Assembly (NCBI RefSeq): GCF_003252755.1
Contig: NZ_QEPT01000003.1
Span: 62,001-126,000, forward strand
Source: Haemophilus parainfluenzae
GTDB taxonomy: Bacteria > Pseudomonadota > Gammaproteobacteria > Enterobacterales > Pasteurellaceae
DNA: 64,000 nucleotides
Reading direction: 5' to 3'
The first letter of the stretch is position 1. Each line of letters begins with the position of its first letter. The position numbers and the translations under genes are program-made. Under the pieces are notes generated by a model. It was given only the letters and a program-made list of their open reading frames with translations, did not search any database and had not been told where the DNA came from. Below are positions 1 through 9,737 of the stretch, in pieces.

Positions 1-138
1 TTTATGACGAATAGCGCCCAGCAATGTGCCACCTGAAAGATAATATCTCAATCCAAGCTCATTACAAATTCTGCGAAACTCAATTAAAATCTGCAATTCG
101 ACTTCTTTAATTTCATCTAAAGAAAGTTGCTTTTTCAT
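1..138 (-). CDS. LicD-family phosphotransferase, N-terminal part (cut by window edge)
   Basis: Only the first 46 codons are present; the gene runs off the left edge. Residues 34-45 read LSGGTLLGAIRH, the signature of the LicD/nucleotidyltransferase-like family, which transfers phosphorylcholine or related phospho-groups to surface glycans. The ATG lies 2 bases after the stop of the DUF4422 gene, so it is the third gene of a leftward polysaccharide operon. No tetranucleotide repeat tract is seen at its start, unlike the phase-variable lic loci of H. influenzae. The family call is firm; the transferred group is unknown. Confidence 0.75.
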   Translation of the reverse strand, partial: MKKQLSLDEIKEVELQILIEFRRICNELGLRYYLSGGTLLGAIRHK

Positions 139-140
139 TA

Positions 141-941
141 TTAAAAACTCTTTTCGTATTTCTTACCAAAGAACTTAGCCATTAAAAATGCAGTTCCTTT
201 CTTCAACCAATTAATTTTCTCGCCATAAACAAATGGAATTGACTTCACTTTTAATGGTTTAAATTGAGAATATTGTTTTAACCAAACGTTAAATAACAAT
301 TCACTTACACGTCCATAAAAACGAGCGTGGAATACTGAATATTGTTCCGAAGGAATACGTTTTTCCAATTCAAATAAAATGGGAAATAGCCAACTGCAAT
401 AATCATTCACTAATTCTTTAGACATAATGAACATGTTAAACATATAGCCGCCACGCTGTTTCATTACCGCATCAAAATTTCCTAAAAACTCACCGCACTT
501 TTCGGTAATAATTTCACGAGTTACATCTAAATGCTCGGCATGTAAGGTATTCGCATAATGTGAATAAAGCGTTTCAATGTAATAATTTCGTTTACTTGGT
601 ACAATTACATCATATTGGCTTAATAATTGGCTCGCTTCTTCGTGTGTTAGATAGAGTGTTTCCAAAGGATTCTTTTTACGCTCTGCACGGCTTTTTACGC
701 TAAAAAAACGACGATAATGAATTAAACCTAAATAATCATTAGGTAAATTTTTCCACGCCCAATAAAGCCCTGTTAGCTCACAAAAATTAGGATTTTTAGC
801 TGAAATATTATCACCAGTATCATCACCTTGGTAACCAAGTTCCTCTTTCCCTGATTTGCCCACATGTAATGGCAGATACATATCATCTGATGGCATAAAA
901 TGTTGCTTGTGTGTAGCAATAATAATTTTAATATCTTTCAT
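141..941 (-). CDS. DUF4422-family glycosyltransferase (surface polysaccharide)
   Basis: This 266-residue protein has the pattern of DUF4422 proteins: an IIIATHK start, a LPLHVGK segment, GYQGDDTGDNIS around residues 37-48, then CELTGLYWAWKN and LIHYRRFF. Such proteins are found in capsule, exopolysaccharide and O-antigen clusters and are thought to be glycosyltransferases acting at the cytoplasmic face; donor and acceptor cannot be read from sequence. It starts 2 bases after the wzz-like stop, with AGGG upstream as ribosome site, and is followed by a licD-family gene. An uptake core (ACCGCACTT) lies at 492-500, which suggests long residence in, or exchange within, Pasteurellaceae. Confidence 0.8.
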   Translation of the reverse strand: MKDIKIIIATHKQHFMPSDDMYLPLHVGKSGKEELGYQGDDTGDNISAKNPNFCELTGLYWAWKNLPNDYLGLIHYRRFFSVKSRAERKKNPLETLYLTHEEASQLLSQYDVIVPSKRNYYIETLYSHYANTLHAEHLDVTREIITEKCGEFLGNFDAVMKQRGGYMFNMFIMSKELVNDYCSWLFPILFELEKRIPSEQYSVFHARFYGRVSELLFNVWLKQYSQFKPLKVKSIPFVYGEKINWLKKGTAFLMAKFFGKKYEKSF

Positions 942-943
942 AT

Positions 944-2077
944 TTATGCCCTATTTGAAAATACTTCTCTACCTAAAATGATTAATGATGAAAGTACTAC
1001 GCCAAAAATGAACCCTACAACAAGTAAAATCAATCGCTTAGGCCAATCACGTTGAACGGGATAGTCTGGAGAACTCAAATAATAATAACTTTTTACTTCT
1101 CCAATATTATCTAAACTAGGCTCTAATTTTGTTAATTTTGTTAACTGTCTTTCTGTACTATAATAATCTACTGGATAAACAATTTCTGTATTCTTTGCAA
1201 TATCTAGTTGCGCTTGCAAATATTTTTCTCCTAGCATAAAAAGGTAAGTACCATCGGCTAATTTAGAATCAGAAATATTTAAACGCCCCTCACCTAACAT
1301 ATATTCAGGAACAGAAAGGTTATTTGAATTACCTTTCGAAAAATCTCTAATACCTGCTTTCTTCGCAATATTCAAAGCCTTATCTAAATTCTCTACTTGA
1401 ACAGTCTTAGCTTCAGTTAAACTTTCTTCAATTTGATTTTTAGTAAATTTCAAAGCATCTAGGCGTAAATTAAATCCAAGTTTAAATTCTTTATTAATCT
1501 GATTCAAAACAAACTGATTTACAAAATTAACGTAATCCAATAATACAGCTTGAGCTAATTTAGGAGTTTCCGCAGAAAAAGTAATTTTTAAGCCTATTTT
1601 ATCTAACGCTGTCAAATCTTTTTTATTAGGATCTACTTCATGGATAACAAGATACTTTGAAATTGCATTCTCAATGTAATCTTCCCGCTGCTCTTCTGTC
1701 ATATCTTTAGTGTAATTCTTAATCAAACTTGATTGTGACAAGAATTCTCTTTTTAAATCGTTCGATAGAAGAAAATGTTTAAACTGCCCATAAAGTGAAT
1801 TTGATAAACCTCCAGTTGAAAAGTCATTATCACCTATAATTCGTGCGTACTCCGCTCGTACGGATAATAGCTTACCTAGTTCAGTAGAACGAGGAGCCAC
1901 AATGACTGCTGTTGATGTCCATTGTTCTTTAGCTGTAAAAGCATAGCCTGCCGCAATGGCAGTACAAACGAAAGCAGATAAAATAATCCATAGCTTTTTC
2001 TTCCATAGATTTTTAATTAATTCAATCAAATCAATCTCATCCGACTCATTTATTCTTTGATAACGACTATCACTCAT
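944..2077 (-). CDS. wzz: Wzz-type polysaccharide chain-length determinant
   Basis: This 377-residue inner-membrane protein has the Wzz layout: an N-terminal membrane helix (about residues 29-47), a long periplasmic region with predicted coiled coil, and a C-terminal helix (about 349-369) preceded by a proline-containing stretch (PVQRDWPKR). Wzz proteins set the modal length of Wzy-polymerised O-antigen or capsule. It is the first gene of the leftward unit wzz, DUF4422 gene, licD family, and starts from AAAGGA six bases before ATG. It lies directly downstream of the glnA terminator. As far as I recall, H. parainfluenzae O-antigen loci sit beside glnA. Assignment to O-antigen rather than capsule is inferred from this position. 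Confidence 0.82.
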   Translation of the reverse strand: MSDSRYQRINESDEIDLIELIKNLWKKKLWIILSAFVCTAIAAGYAFTAKEQWTSTAVIVAPRSTELGKLLSVRAEYARIIGDNDFSTGGLSNSLYGQFKHFLLSNDLKREFLSQSSLIKNYTKDMTEEQREDYIENAISKYLVIHEVDPNKKDLTALDKIGLKITFSAETPKLAQAVLLDYVNFVNQFVLNQINKEFKLGFNLRLDALKFTKNQIEESLTEAKTVQVENLDKALNIAKKAGIRDFSKGNSNNLSVPEYMLGEGRLNISDSKLADGTYLFMLGEKYLQAQLDIAKNTEIVYPVDYYSTERQLTKLTKLEPSLDNIGEVKSYYYLSSPDYPVQRDWPKRLILLVVGFIFGVVLSSLIILGREVFSNRA

Positions 2078-2119
2078 TATTAATCCTTTCAGGTCAATTG
2101 AACATACTATAAATTTATT

Positions 2120-2147
2120 GCATTCTACCTGAGTTTCCCTACCCTAA
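2120..2147 (-). promoter_or_regulatory. Possible degenerate JUMPstart/ops-like leader element
   Basis: Read on the minus strand, the wzz leader contains two GGTAG motifs: TTAGGGTAGGG and, nine bases later, CAGGTAGAATGC. The element ends 43 bases before the wzz ATG. JUMPstart elements of enterobacterial polysaccharide operons also carry paired GGTAG motifs, the second being the RfaH-recruiting ops site (GGCGGTAG). The match here is partial, so the call is tentative. Confidence 0.3.
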
Positions 2148-2220
2148 CAAGGGAATTAAAATAATCTTAATGAATGATGGTCAACTGTAATAACACTATA
2201 AATTATTAATATAAATAAAA

Positions 2221-2251
2221 AAAAGATATCACTTTAGAAGTGATATCTTTT
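2221..2251 (-). terminator. Terminator of glnA
   Basis: A 14-bp perfect inverted repeat (AAAAGATATCACTT with its complement) has a 3-base loop and A/T-rich flanks. It lies 29 bases after the glnA stop and separates glnA from the polysaccharide operon. Confidence 0.85.
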
Positions 2252-2279
2252 ATATAAAAATCAATTGATTATATATTAA

Positions 2280-3698
2280 TTAAGCATAATACATCTCAAA
2301 CTCAACAGGATGTGGTGTCATATTTAAACGTTCTACTTCTTTACGTTTAATATTAATAAATGCTTCGATAAAGTCTTTCGTAAACACACCACCTTGCGTT
2401 AAGAACTCATAGTCTTTTTCTAATGAATTCAATGCTTCTTCTAGCGAGCTCGCGACTGCTGGAATATCTTTTAATTCTTCCGGTGGAAGATCATAAAGAT
2501 TTTTATCCATTGCATCGCCTGGGTGGATTTTGTTCACCACACCATCAAGACCTGCCATTAATAATGCAGCGAAAGCCAGATATGGATTTGCCATCGGATC
2601 TGGGAAACGCGCTTCAATACGGATTGCTTTCGGACTAGTTACTGCCGGAATACGAATTGACGCAGAACGGTTACTTGCAGAGTAAGCCAACAATACTGGT
2701 GCTTCAAAACCAGGCACTAAACGTTTGTATGAGTTAGTACTTGGGTTAGTGAATGCATTTAATGCTTTTGCATGCTTAATGATACCGCCGATATAATAAA
2801 GTGCGGTTTCAGAAAGGCCTGCATATTTATCACCTTGGAAAATGTTTTTGCCCTCTTTGCTTAATGACATATTACAGTGCATACCTGAACCATTATCACC
2901 CGTAATTGGTTTCGGCATAAAGCAAGCGGTTTTACCGTGTTCTAAGGCAACGTTTTGCACCACATATTTATAGATTTGTGTTTCATCTGCTTTTAAGGTT
3001 AAGCTATTGAATTTCGTTGCAATTTCGTTTTGACCAGCTGTTGCCACTTCATGGTGATGAGCTTCGATGACTAAGCCCATTTCTTCTAAAATTAAACACA
3101 TTTCAGAACGAATATCGTGTGCCGTATCAATTGGTGCCACCGCACAATAACCACCTTTTTTCAATGGACGATAAGCATTGTTACCACCTTCATATTTTTT
3201 GTTGGTGTTCCAAGCGGCTTCAATATCATCAATGGCGAAAGAAGCGCGGTTCATTGATACATCAAAACGCACATCATCAAATAAGAAGAACTCTGGCTCT
3301 GGACCAAAGAATGCTTGATCAGCAATACCGGTTGAACGCATATAGTTTTCTGCACGAATAGCAATTGAACGCGGATCACGATCATAGCTTTGCATGGTTG
3401 TTGGCTCATAAACGCTACAACGAATTGAAAGTGTTGGGATCTGCGCAAATGGATCGACTACTGCAGTTTCAGCAATTGGCATTAAAAGCATATCGGCTTT
3501 GTTAATGGTTTTCCAACCTTCAACAGAAGAGCCATCGAACATTTTGCCATCTTCAAACATATCTTCATCAACAAGGCTAACCGGGATGGAAACACCGTGT
3601 TCTTTACCTTTAATGTCGGTGAAACGAAGTAGCACAAACTTAATATCGTTCTCTTCGATCAGTTTGAATACGTTGGCAATTGCATTTGCATTAGGCAT
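2280..3698 (-). CDS. glnA: Glutamine synthetase, type I
   Basis: This 472-residue protein makes glutamine from glutamate, ammonia and ATP as a cytoplasmic dodecamer. It is co-linear with enterobacterial Gln[12 protein letters not shown] and the HHHEVA metal-binding region are present, and the tail ends [11 protein letters not shown]. The NLYDLPPEE motif near the C-terminus carries the tyrosine that is adenylylated in type I-beta enzymes, so control by GlnE is possible. An uptake core occurs near 2802. It is divergent from typA, as in enterobacteria, and is followed by a strong terminator. Confidence 0.97.
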   Translation of the reverse strand: MPNANAIANVFKLIEENDIKFVLLRFTDIKGKEHGVSIPVSLVDEDMFEDGKMFDGSSVEGWKTINKADMLLMPIAETAVVDPFAQIPTLSIRCSVYEPTTMQSYDRDPRSIAIRAENYMRSTGIADQAFFGPEPEFFLFDDVRFDVSMNRASFAIDDIEAAWNTNKKYEGGNNAYRPLKKGGYCAVAPIDTAHDIRSEMCLILEEMGLVIEAHHHEVATAGQNEIATKFNSLTLKADETQIYKYVVQNVALEHGKTACFMPKPITGDNGSGMHCNMSLSKEGKNIFQGDKYAGLSETALYYIGGIIKHAKALNAFTNPSTNSYKRLVPGFEAPVLLAYSASNRSASIRIPAVTSPKAIRIEARFPDPMANPYLAFAALLMAGLDGVVNKIHPGDAMDKNLYDLPPEELKDIPAVASSLEEALNSLEKDYEFLTQGGVFTKDFIEAFINIKRKEVERLNMTPHPVEFEMYYA

Positions 3699-3750
3699 AA
3701 GGAGTCCTCTATTTTGCTATGTATATAATCTTTATAAAAATTAAAAAAGC

Positions 3751-3779
3751 ATTATAACGCAATCGCTTGCCTTTTTCAT
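3751..3779 (-). promoter_or_regulatory. Candidate sigma70 promoter of glnA
   Basis: On the minus strand, TATAAT (complement of 3751-3756) lies 17 bases downstream of ATGAAA (complement of 3774-3779, four of six bases matching TTGACA). It sits about 50 bases upstream of the glnA ATG. Confidence 0.5.
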
Positions 3780-3825
3780 AAGATTTATTTTATCCCATGG
3801 CATAGCAGAGCAGCGAAATATCGTG

Positions 3826-3831
3826 TATAAT
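3826..3831 (+). promoter_or_regulatory. Candidate -10 box of typA
   Basis: A perfect TATAAT lies 115 bases before the typA ATG, but no good -35 is visible upstream. If it is used, transcription starts near 3838 and the palindromic element at 3852-3922 lies in the mRNA leader. Confidence 0.4.
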
Positions 3832-3851
3832 TTTTGCCCTTTCGAGATTCT

Positions 3852-3922
3852 CGTAGAGTGGGTTTACTCACTAATTCAAACTACTTGGACTATTCGGTGG
3901 CATAAAAATTCCACCCTACAAA
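3852..3922. repeat. Degenerate nested-palindrome (MITE-like) repeat
   Basis: The stretch is bounded by GTAGAGTGGG (3853-3862) and CCACCCTAC (3911-3919), which form imperfect terminal inverted repeats. Each end also folds on itself: AGTGGG with CTCACT on the left, and GGTGG with CCACC (3896-3915) on the right. This layout resembles small GTAGGGTGGG-type palindromic repeats that I recall from intergenic regions of gammaproteobacteria. Only one, decayed, copy is seen here. It ends 25 bases before typA. Confidence 0.5.
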
Positions 3923-3946
3923 ACTTAAACTTTAAGAACGTAATAA

Positions 3947-5797
3947 ATGAAAAACGACATTGATATTAATAAATTGCGCAATATCGCAATTATCGCTCAC
4001 GTTGACCATGGTAAAACCACCCTCGTTGACAAACTCCTTCAACAATCCGGTACATTTGAATCAACTCGTGGTGATGTTGATGAACGCGTAATGGACTCAA
4101 ACGATCTTGAAAAAGAACGTGGTATTACCATTCTTGCAAAAAATACCGCAATTAACTGGAATGGTTATCGCATTAACATCGTAGATACCCCAGGACACGC
4201 CGACTTCGGTGGTGAAGTGGAACGTGTACTTTCTATGGTAGACTCTGTACTTTTAGTGGTAGATGCTTTTGATGGCCCAATGCCACAAACACGTTTCGTG
4301 ACCCAAAAAGCCTTTGCTCACGGTTTAAAACCAATTGTGGTTATCAACAAAGTTGACCGTCCAGGCGCACGTCCTGATTGGGTTGTGGATCAAGTATTCG
4401 ATTTATTCGTTAACCTTGGTGCAACCGATGAGCAATTAGACTTCCCAATTATCTATGCTTCAGCATTAAATGGTGTTGCGGGTCTCGAACACGAAGAATT
4501 AGCGGAAGATATGACGCCGTTATTTGAAGCGATCGTTCAACACGTTGAACCGCCAAAAGTAGAACTTGATGCACCATTCCAAATGCAAATCTCACAATTA
4601 GACTATAACAGCTATGTGGGTGTTATCGGTATCGGTCGTATCAAACGTGGTGCAATCAAACCAAATCAACCTGTAACGATTATTGATGGTGAAGGCAAAA
4701 CTCGCCAAGGTCGTGTAGGGCAAGTCTTAGGCCACCTTGGTTTACAACGTTATGAAGAAGATATCGCTTATGCAGGTGACATCATTGCGATTACCGGTTT
4801 AGGTGAATTAAATATTTCTGACACCCTTTGTGATATCAATGCGGTTGAAGCCTTACCTTCATTAACCGTTGATGAACCAACCGTAACCATGTTCTTCTGT
4901 GTAAACACCTCTCCGTTTGCAGGTCAAGAAGGTAAATATGTGACTTCTCGTCAAATTCTTGAACGTTTAAACAAAGAGTTAGTTCACAACGTGGCACTAC
5001 GCGTAGAAGAAACACCAAACCCAGATGAATTTCGTGTTTCTGGTCGTGGTGAACTACACCTTTCTGTATTAATTGAAAATATGCGTCGTGAAGGTTATGA
5101 GCTTGCGGTCTCTCGCCCTAAAGTAATCTATCGCGAAATCAACGGTAAAAAACAAGAGCCTTATGAGCAAGTAACTATCGATGTGGAAGAACAGCACCAA
5201 GGTTCTGTTATGGAAGCATTAGGTATCCGTAAAGGTGAAGTTCGTGACATGATGCCAGATGGCAAAGGTCGTGTACGTTTAGAATACATCATCCCTAGCC
5301 GTGGCTTAATCGGTTTCCGTGGTGAATTCATGACAATGACGTCAGGTACTGGTTTACTTTACTCTAGTTTCGATCACTACGATGACATCAAACCAGGTGA
5401 AATTGGCCAACGTAAAAATGGTGTGTTAATTTCTAACGCGACAGGTAAAGCATTAGCTTATGCGCTATTTGGTTTACAAGAGCGTGGTAAATTAATGATC
5501 GAAGCTAACGTAGAGGTTTACGAAGGTCAAATCATCGGTATTCACAGCCGCACAAACGACTTAACGGTAAACTGTTTGCAAGGTAAAAAACTCACCAATA
5601 TGCGTGCATCGGGTAAAGATGATGCCATCGTATTAACCACACCGGTAAAATTTACACTTGAACAAGCTATCGAGTTTATCGATGATGACGAGTTAGTGGA
5701 AGTGACACCAGAGTCGATCCGTATCCGTAAAAAACTCTTAACGGAAAACGATCGTAAACGTGCAAACCGTACGACAACCAGTACGAGCACACACTAA
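3947..5797 (+). CDS. typA: Ribosome-associated GTPase TypA/BipA
   Basis: This 616-residue translational GTPase is related to EF-G and LepA; it binds the 70S ribosome and helps ribosome assembly and stress adaptation. The G1 motif AHVDHGKT is at residues 17-24, followed by G3 DTPGHADF and G4 NKVD, then the beta-barrel and EF-G-like C-terminal domains and the BipA-specific basic tail. It is divergent from glnA, the same arrangement as in E. coli. No exact uptake core is seen inside the gene by eye. Confidence 0.97.
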   Translation: MKNDIDINKLRNIAIIAHVDHGKTTLVDKLLQQSGTFESTRGDVDERVMDSNDLEKERGITILAKNTAINWNGYRINIVDTPGHADFGGEVERVLSMVDSVLLVVDAFDGPMPQTRFVTQKAFAHGLKPIVVINKVDRPGARPDWVVDQVFDLFVNLGATDEQLDFPIIYASALNGVAGLEHEELAEDMTPLFEAIVQHVEPPKVELDAPFQMQISQLDYNSYVGVIGIGRIKRGAIKPNQPVTIIDGEGKTRQGRVGQVLGHLGLQRYEEDIAYAGDIIAITGLGELNISDTLCDINAVEALPSLTVDEPTVTMFFCVNTSPFAGQEGKYVTSRQILERLNKELVHNVALRVEETPNPDEFRVSGRGELHLSVLIENMRREGYELAVSRPKVIYREINGKKQEPYEQVTIDVEEQHQGSVMEALGIRKGEVRDMMPDGKGRVRLEYIIPSRGLIGFRGEFMTMTSGTGLLYSSFDHYDDIKPGEIGQRKNGVLISNATGKALAYALFGLQERGKLMIEANVEVYEGQIIGIHSRTNDLTVNCLQGKKLTNMRASGKDDAIVLTTPVKFTLEQAIEFIDDDELVEVTPESIRIRKKLLTENDRKRANRTTTSTSTH

Positions 5798-5841
5798 TTA
5801 AAAACGTGCGGAAATTTGGCCGCACTTTTAAACAAACAAAA

Positions 5842-5865
5842 GGCGAACGTGATATTCGCCTTTTT
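5842..5865. terminator. Bidirectional terminator between typA and rdgC
   Basis: GGCGAA (5842-5847) pairs with TTCGCC (5855-5860), followed by a T run and preceded by an A run, between two convergent genes. A decayed uptake-signal pair (GTGCGG and CCGCAC) lies just upstream at about 5806-5826. Confidence 0.8.
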
Positions 5866-5880
5866 ATTTCATGATTAAAA

Positions 5881-6792
5881 CTAGCCTAATCTGACTTTCT
5901 CGCCACCGAATTCATCGAGTAAGTTTTCTGTCAGTTTAGATAAAATCCCCGTCATCAATACAAAATCAGCATCAAAACGTTGCGCATAATCTTCTTTTAA
6001 AATATCCGCATTTTTCTCACGCACGGCATCGGCAAATTTTAAACGTTTGAGCGTGCAATCTTCATTAAACACAAAAGTCAGTGTGTCTTCCCATTCCAAT
6101 GCGAGTTTACTCACCACTTTTTTGCCATCTTGTAAAAGCGCGAGAATCTCTTCATTTTCTAAAGGCTGTTTTTTGCAACGGATCACGCTGTCTTCTTGGC
6201 TTCCACGCAATTCAGCCTCTTCTAATGCCACCAACCAATGCGGGATTTTTTCCTGCAAAATCCAATCCGTTAAAATGGTCGAAGGTTCATTCGCAAAAGC
6301 CAACGGCACAACCGGTAAAGAACCAAGGGATTTGCGTAATAATGCCAAGGCATCTTCTGCACGTTTACTGGATGCCGCATCGACATGAACAAGGTTGTTC
6401 TCCGTATCAATCCATACGGCAGTTTGCTGATTTTTAGTGAATGCACGTGGTAATAAATTCATCACCACATCATCTTTTAACGTTTGTTTTTCCGTTTTCT
6501 TCAATTTGCGGTTTTCTTTTTGCTCAAGACTTTCAATGCGTTCATCTAATTCACGTTTCACCACATTCGCCGGCAACATTTTTTCTTCTTTTTTCGCAAC
6601 TAACAAAATGTGTTTACCCACTAAAAAATGTAATAATTCGCTATCTTTCAACGGATTTGTCCAACCAAATTTACTTTGATCTTGTGAGCCACAAGGATGA
6701 AATTCGCAATCTGACAACTGGCGTTGTAATTCATTAAGATCCCAATCTAAGGGCTTAGTCAGCCTATATGACATTAAATTTTTAAACCACAT
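5881..6792 (-). CDS. rdgC: Recombination-associated protein RdgC
   Basis: This 303-residue protein belongs to the ring-shaped, nucleoid-associated RdgC family, which binds dsDNA and limits RecA function. Its start, MWFKNLMSYRL, matches E. coli RdgC (MLWFKNLMVYRL). The in-frame ATG 19 codons upstream is rejected because GAAGGAAG lies at proper distance from this one and 303 residues is the usual length. It is convergent with typA and divergent from proC. Confidence 0.93.
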   Translation of the reverse strand: MWFKNLMSYRLTKPLDWDLNELQRQLSDCEFHPCGSQDQSKFGWTNPLKDSELLHFLVGKHILLVAKKEEKMLPANVVKRELDERIESLEQKENRKLKKTEKQTLKDDVVMNLLPRAFTKNQQTAVWIDTENNLVHVDAASSKRAEDALALLRKSLGSLPVVPLAFANEPSTILTDWILQEKIPHWLVALEEAELRGSQEDSVIRCKKQPLENEEILALLQDGKKVVSKLALEWEDTLTFVFNEDCTLKRLKFADAVREKNADILKEDYAQRFDADFVLMTGILSKLTENLLDEFGGEKVRLG

Positions 6793-6857
6793 CGTAACAC
6801 TTCCTTCATAATAGGGTAAAATACGCGACATTGTAGCCCATAAACTCACGGGAAAAA

Positions 6858-7676
6858 ATGATGCAACAGAAATTAATTGCCTTCATCGGCGGTGGCAATA
6901 TGGCACAAGCGATTGTGTTAGGTCTATTAAAACAAGGTTATCCAGCCGATAAAATTATTGTGAATGATCCGAACGAAGAGAAACGTGCTTTTTTTGCTCA
7001 ATATGGCGTCGCGGTTTCTACGGATAACGATCAATCCATCACACAATCTCAAGTAGTCTTATTTGCGGTTAAACCGCAAGTCTTCGCTGATGTCTGCAAG
7101 CCATTAAGTGCGGTTGATTTTTCTGATAAATTAATCATTTCTATTGCTGCGGGTATTTCGACTGCTCGATTAGCCGAACTCATTCCAACAGCAAAATCCA
7201 TTGTTCGCGTGATGCCAAATACGCCTGCATTAGTGGGTGAAGGCATGGCTGGCTTATTTGCGGACAAAAACACGCCTGAAATTGACCGCACTTTTGCGGA
7301 AGATTTACTTTCAGCTGTAGGGAAAACCACTTGGGTGACGAATGAAGATCAAATGCATGCAGTCACCGCAGCATCTGGCAGTAGCCCTGCTTACTTCTTC
7401 CAATTTTTAGAGGCTATGCAACAAGGCTTAATAGAAACGGGCTTAGATGAAAAGCAATCTCGTGAACTCGTACAACAAGCTATGTTAGGCTCGGCGAAGC
7501 TGGTGATTGAAAACCCACAGACTACGCTTTCCACGTTACGAGAAAATGTTACCTCAAAGGGCGGTACCACCGCAGCCGCATTAAATGTGTTCAATCAACA
7601 CCAATTTAATGACATCATTAAACAAGCGATACAGGCCTGTGTGGCACGCTCACAAGAAATGGAAAAATTATTCTAA
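6858..7676 (+). CDS. proC: Pyrroline-5-carboxylate reductase
   Basis: This enzyme catalyses the last step of proline synthesis, NAD(P)H-dependent reduction of pyrroline-5-carboxylate to proline. An N-terminal Rossmann fold has GGGNMA at residues 11-16, and the C-terminal helical dimerisation domain carries [10 protein letters not shown] and the [10 protein letters not shown] substrate loop. The length of 272 residues is typical. Two adjacent ATG codons exist; the first is used here. Its stop overlaps the start of the next gene (TAATG), so it is co-transcribed with the transporter and probably xerD. Uptake cores lie inside the gene (about 7118 and 7286). Confidence 0.96.
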   Translation: MMQQKLIAFIGGGNMAQAIVLGLLKQGYPADKIIVNDPNEEKRAFFAQYGVAVSTDNDQSITQSQVVLFAVKPQVFADVCKPLSAVDFSDKLIISIAAGISTARLAELIPTAKSIVRVMPNTPALVGEGMAGLFADKNTPEIDRTFAEDLLSAVGKTTWVTNEDQMHAVTAASGSSPAYFFQFLEAMQQGLIETGLDEKQSRELVQQAMLGSAKLVIENPQTTLSTLRENVTSKGGTTAAALNVFNQHQFNDIIKQAIQACVARSQEMEKLF

Positions 7677-8836
7677 TGCAAGTTCGTCCTTTTACCTGGC
7701 TCACCCTGAGCTTTTTTGGTTACTATTGTGCCTACGGTGTGTTTCTTCCCCTTTTCCCTGCGTGGTTGAAAACGCAATCTTATAGTGAAGAATGCATCGG
7801 TTTATTGCTGGCCTGTGGTTATATTTTCCGTTTTAGCGGCAGTATTTTATTTTCTGGCTTGATAAAACGCGTTTCCCTTTTAGTGAATGGCTTACGTTAC
7901 TTAGCTGTTGCCAGCGCTGTCACCATGGCGTTAATCGGGCTCATGTCGCATAATTTCTGGTTATTATTTATTGGACTTGCCTTGTATTCCATGGTGAATG
8001 CGGCGGGGATGCCGATTGGTGATAGCCTAGCGAGTACATGGCAACAACAAATTCATTTAGATTACGGCAAAGTACGCTTGATTGGCTCCTTTGCATTTGT
8101 TGTCGGCGTGATGGTGTTTGGGTATTTAGCGGGGATGGTTGGTGAGCAATACATCACATGGATGATTACAGGAATCCTTATTTTCTATAGCATTGTGCAA
8201 TTACTTCATCCCAATCCAATGCCACAAGATGAGCCTCAAAGTGCGGTCGAAAATTCTGTTGGATTTTTAGGCTTACTCAAAAATAAAACCACCCTTCGTT
8301 TGTTTATTGCGATAGCTCTCATTCAAGGATCGCACGCGGCTTATTACTCATACAGCACTATCTTCTGGACAAGCCACGGTCATTCTGTTTCCGATGCGGG
8401 CTTATTTTGGGGAATCAGCGTATTAGTAGAAATTGTCGTTTTTTTCTTCTCCACCCGATTATTCAAAAATTGGAGCATTACTGCCCTTTTCTATCTCACA
8501 GGCATCGCTGCTATCGTACGTTGGCTTGCTTTCGGTTATGCCGACACCTTTGTTGAAATCGTTCTATTGCAATGTTTTCACAGCCTTACTTATGTTGCGG
8601 GGCATTACGCGACCGTACGTTATATCACGACTCAACCACAAAACCATATTGCGAAATTACAAGGTTTATACAATGCTTTAGCGGGATGTGCAGCCATTGC
8701 CATTTTCACCGCACTTTCTGGCGTGCTTTATCCAATTTCGCCAGTTTATGCTTTCAGCTTAATGGCCGCCTTTGCATTCATGGGTTTATTTATCACCCCA
8801 CGTGGTGTAAAAGCCTTTTTACCCCATAGAGTGTAA
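7676..8836 (+). CDS. MFS transporter, HcaT-like family
   Basis: This 386-residue, very hydrophobic protein has the topology of a 12-helix major facilitator. The N-terminal motif [19 protein letters not shown] resembles E. coli HcaT (putative 3-phenylpropionate transporter) and related MFS_1-like proteins. The substrate is not predictable; no aromatic catabolic genes are nearby, so the HcaT substrate should not be assumed. It overlaps proC by one base and ends 2 bases before xerD. Uptake cores lie inside (about 8250 and 8712), suggesting a resident gene. Confidence 0.8.
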   Translation: MQVRPFTWLTLSFFGYYCAYGVFLPLFPAWLKTQSYSEECIGLLLACGYIFRFSGSILFSGLIKRVSLLVNGLRYLAVASAVTMALIGLMSHNFWLLFIGLALYSMVNAAGMPIGDSLASTWQQQIHLDYGKVRLIGSFAFVVGVMVFGYLAGMVGEQYITWMITGILIFYSIVQLLHPNPMPQDEPQSAVENSVGFLGLLKNKTTLRLFIAIALIQGSHAAYYSYSTIFWTSHGHSVSDAGLFWGISVLVEIVVFFFSTRLFKNWSITALFYLTGIAAIVRWLAFGYADTFVEIVLLQCFHSLTYVAGHYATVRYITTQPQNHIAKLQGLYNALAGCAAIAIFTALSGVLYPISPVYAFSLMAAFAFMGLFITPRGVKAFLPHRV

Positions 8837-8838
8837 AC

Positions 8839-9732
8839 ATGAATAACCTTACACTAGTCGATTTATTCTTAAATGAATATTGGATTGAAAAAGGATTGTC
8901 TGAAAACACTGTGCAGTCTTATCGTCTCGATTTGACCGCACTTTGTGATTGGTTGGATAAACAAAATTTATCCCTCGAAACCCTTGAACCATTAGATCTA
9001 CAACAATTTCTAGGCAGCCGTTTAGAGCAAGGTTACAAAGCGACTAGCACCGCACGAATGCTAAGTGCGATGCGGAAATTATTCCAATATTTATATCGTG
9101 AAAAGTATCGTACGGATGACCCAAGTGCCGTACTGAGCTCACCTAAATTGCCAAGCCGGTTACCTAAATATTTAACCGAGCAACAAGTCTCGGATTTATT
9201 AAATACGCCTGATGTAGAAATTCCGCTCGAGTTACGCGATAAAGCCATGTTGGAATTACTTTACGCCACTGGATTACGTGTCACGGAATTGGTCACGCTC
9301 ACCATTGAGAATATGAATTTACAACAAGGTGTCGTGCGTGTGATTGGTAAAGGTAATAAAGAACGTATTGTACCAATGGGGGAAGAAGCCGCTTTTTGGG
9401 TGCGACAATTTGTGCTTTACGGTCGTCCTATTTTGCTTAATGGACAAAGTTCAGATGTGGTTTTTCCAAGTCAACGAGCTCAGCAAATGACTCGCCAAAC
9501 CTTTTGGCATCGTATAAAGCATTATGCGGTGTTAGCGGGAATCGATACGGATGCCCTTTCACCACATGTTCTCCGTCATGCCTTTGCGACGCATTTAGTG
9601 AACCACGGTGCGGATCTCCGTGTTGTGCAAATGCTTCTCGGACACAGCGATCTCTCCACCACGCAAATCTATACTCATGTGGCTAAAGAACGCTTGAAAC
9701 ACCTTCATGAACGATTTCATCCGAGGGGATAA
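8839..9732 (+). CDS. xerD: Site-specific tyrosine recombinase XerD
   Basis: This 297-residue recombinase acts with XerC at dif to resolve chromosome dimers at the septum under FtsK control. The SAM-like N-terminal DNA-binding domain is followed by the catalytic domain with all residues in place: Arg147, Lys171, His243, Arg246, His269 and nucleophile Tyr278, each one less than in E. coli XerD. It starts 2 bases after the MFS gene. Confidence 0.97.
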   Translation: MNNLTLVDLFLNEYWIEKGLSENTVQSYRLDLTALCDWLDKQNLSLETLEPLDLQQFLGSRLEQGYKATSTARMLSAMRKLFQYLYREKYRTDDPSAVLSSPKLPSRLPKYLTEQQVSDLLNTPDVEIPLELRDKAMLELLYATGLRVTELVTLTIENMNLQQGVVRVIGKGNKERIVPMGEEAAFWVRQFVLYGRPILLNGQSSDVVFPSQRAQQMTRQTFWHRIKHYAVLAGIDTDALSPHVLRHAFATHLVNHGADLRVVQMLLGHSDLSTTQIYTHVAKERLKHLHERFHPRG

Positions 9733-9737
9733 GATCA

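Noticed and set aside
2423-2638. Open reading frame antisense to glnA
   Set aside because: No homologue-like motif; the frame mirrors the codon bias of glnA. The same applies to all other antisense frames over typA, clpX, tig, pflB and ileS.
6793-6849. 19-residue N-terminal extension of RdgC
   Set aside because: The extension crosses the proC-rdgC intergenic region and lacks a ribosome site; family members start at the MWFKNLM position.
8839-9732. XerD-like protein as an integrase of a mobile element
   Set aside because: Catalytic residues and length match the housekeeping XerD exactly (each one less than E. coli numbering), it is in an operon with proC, and no attachment-site repeats flank it.
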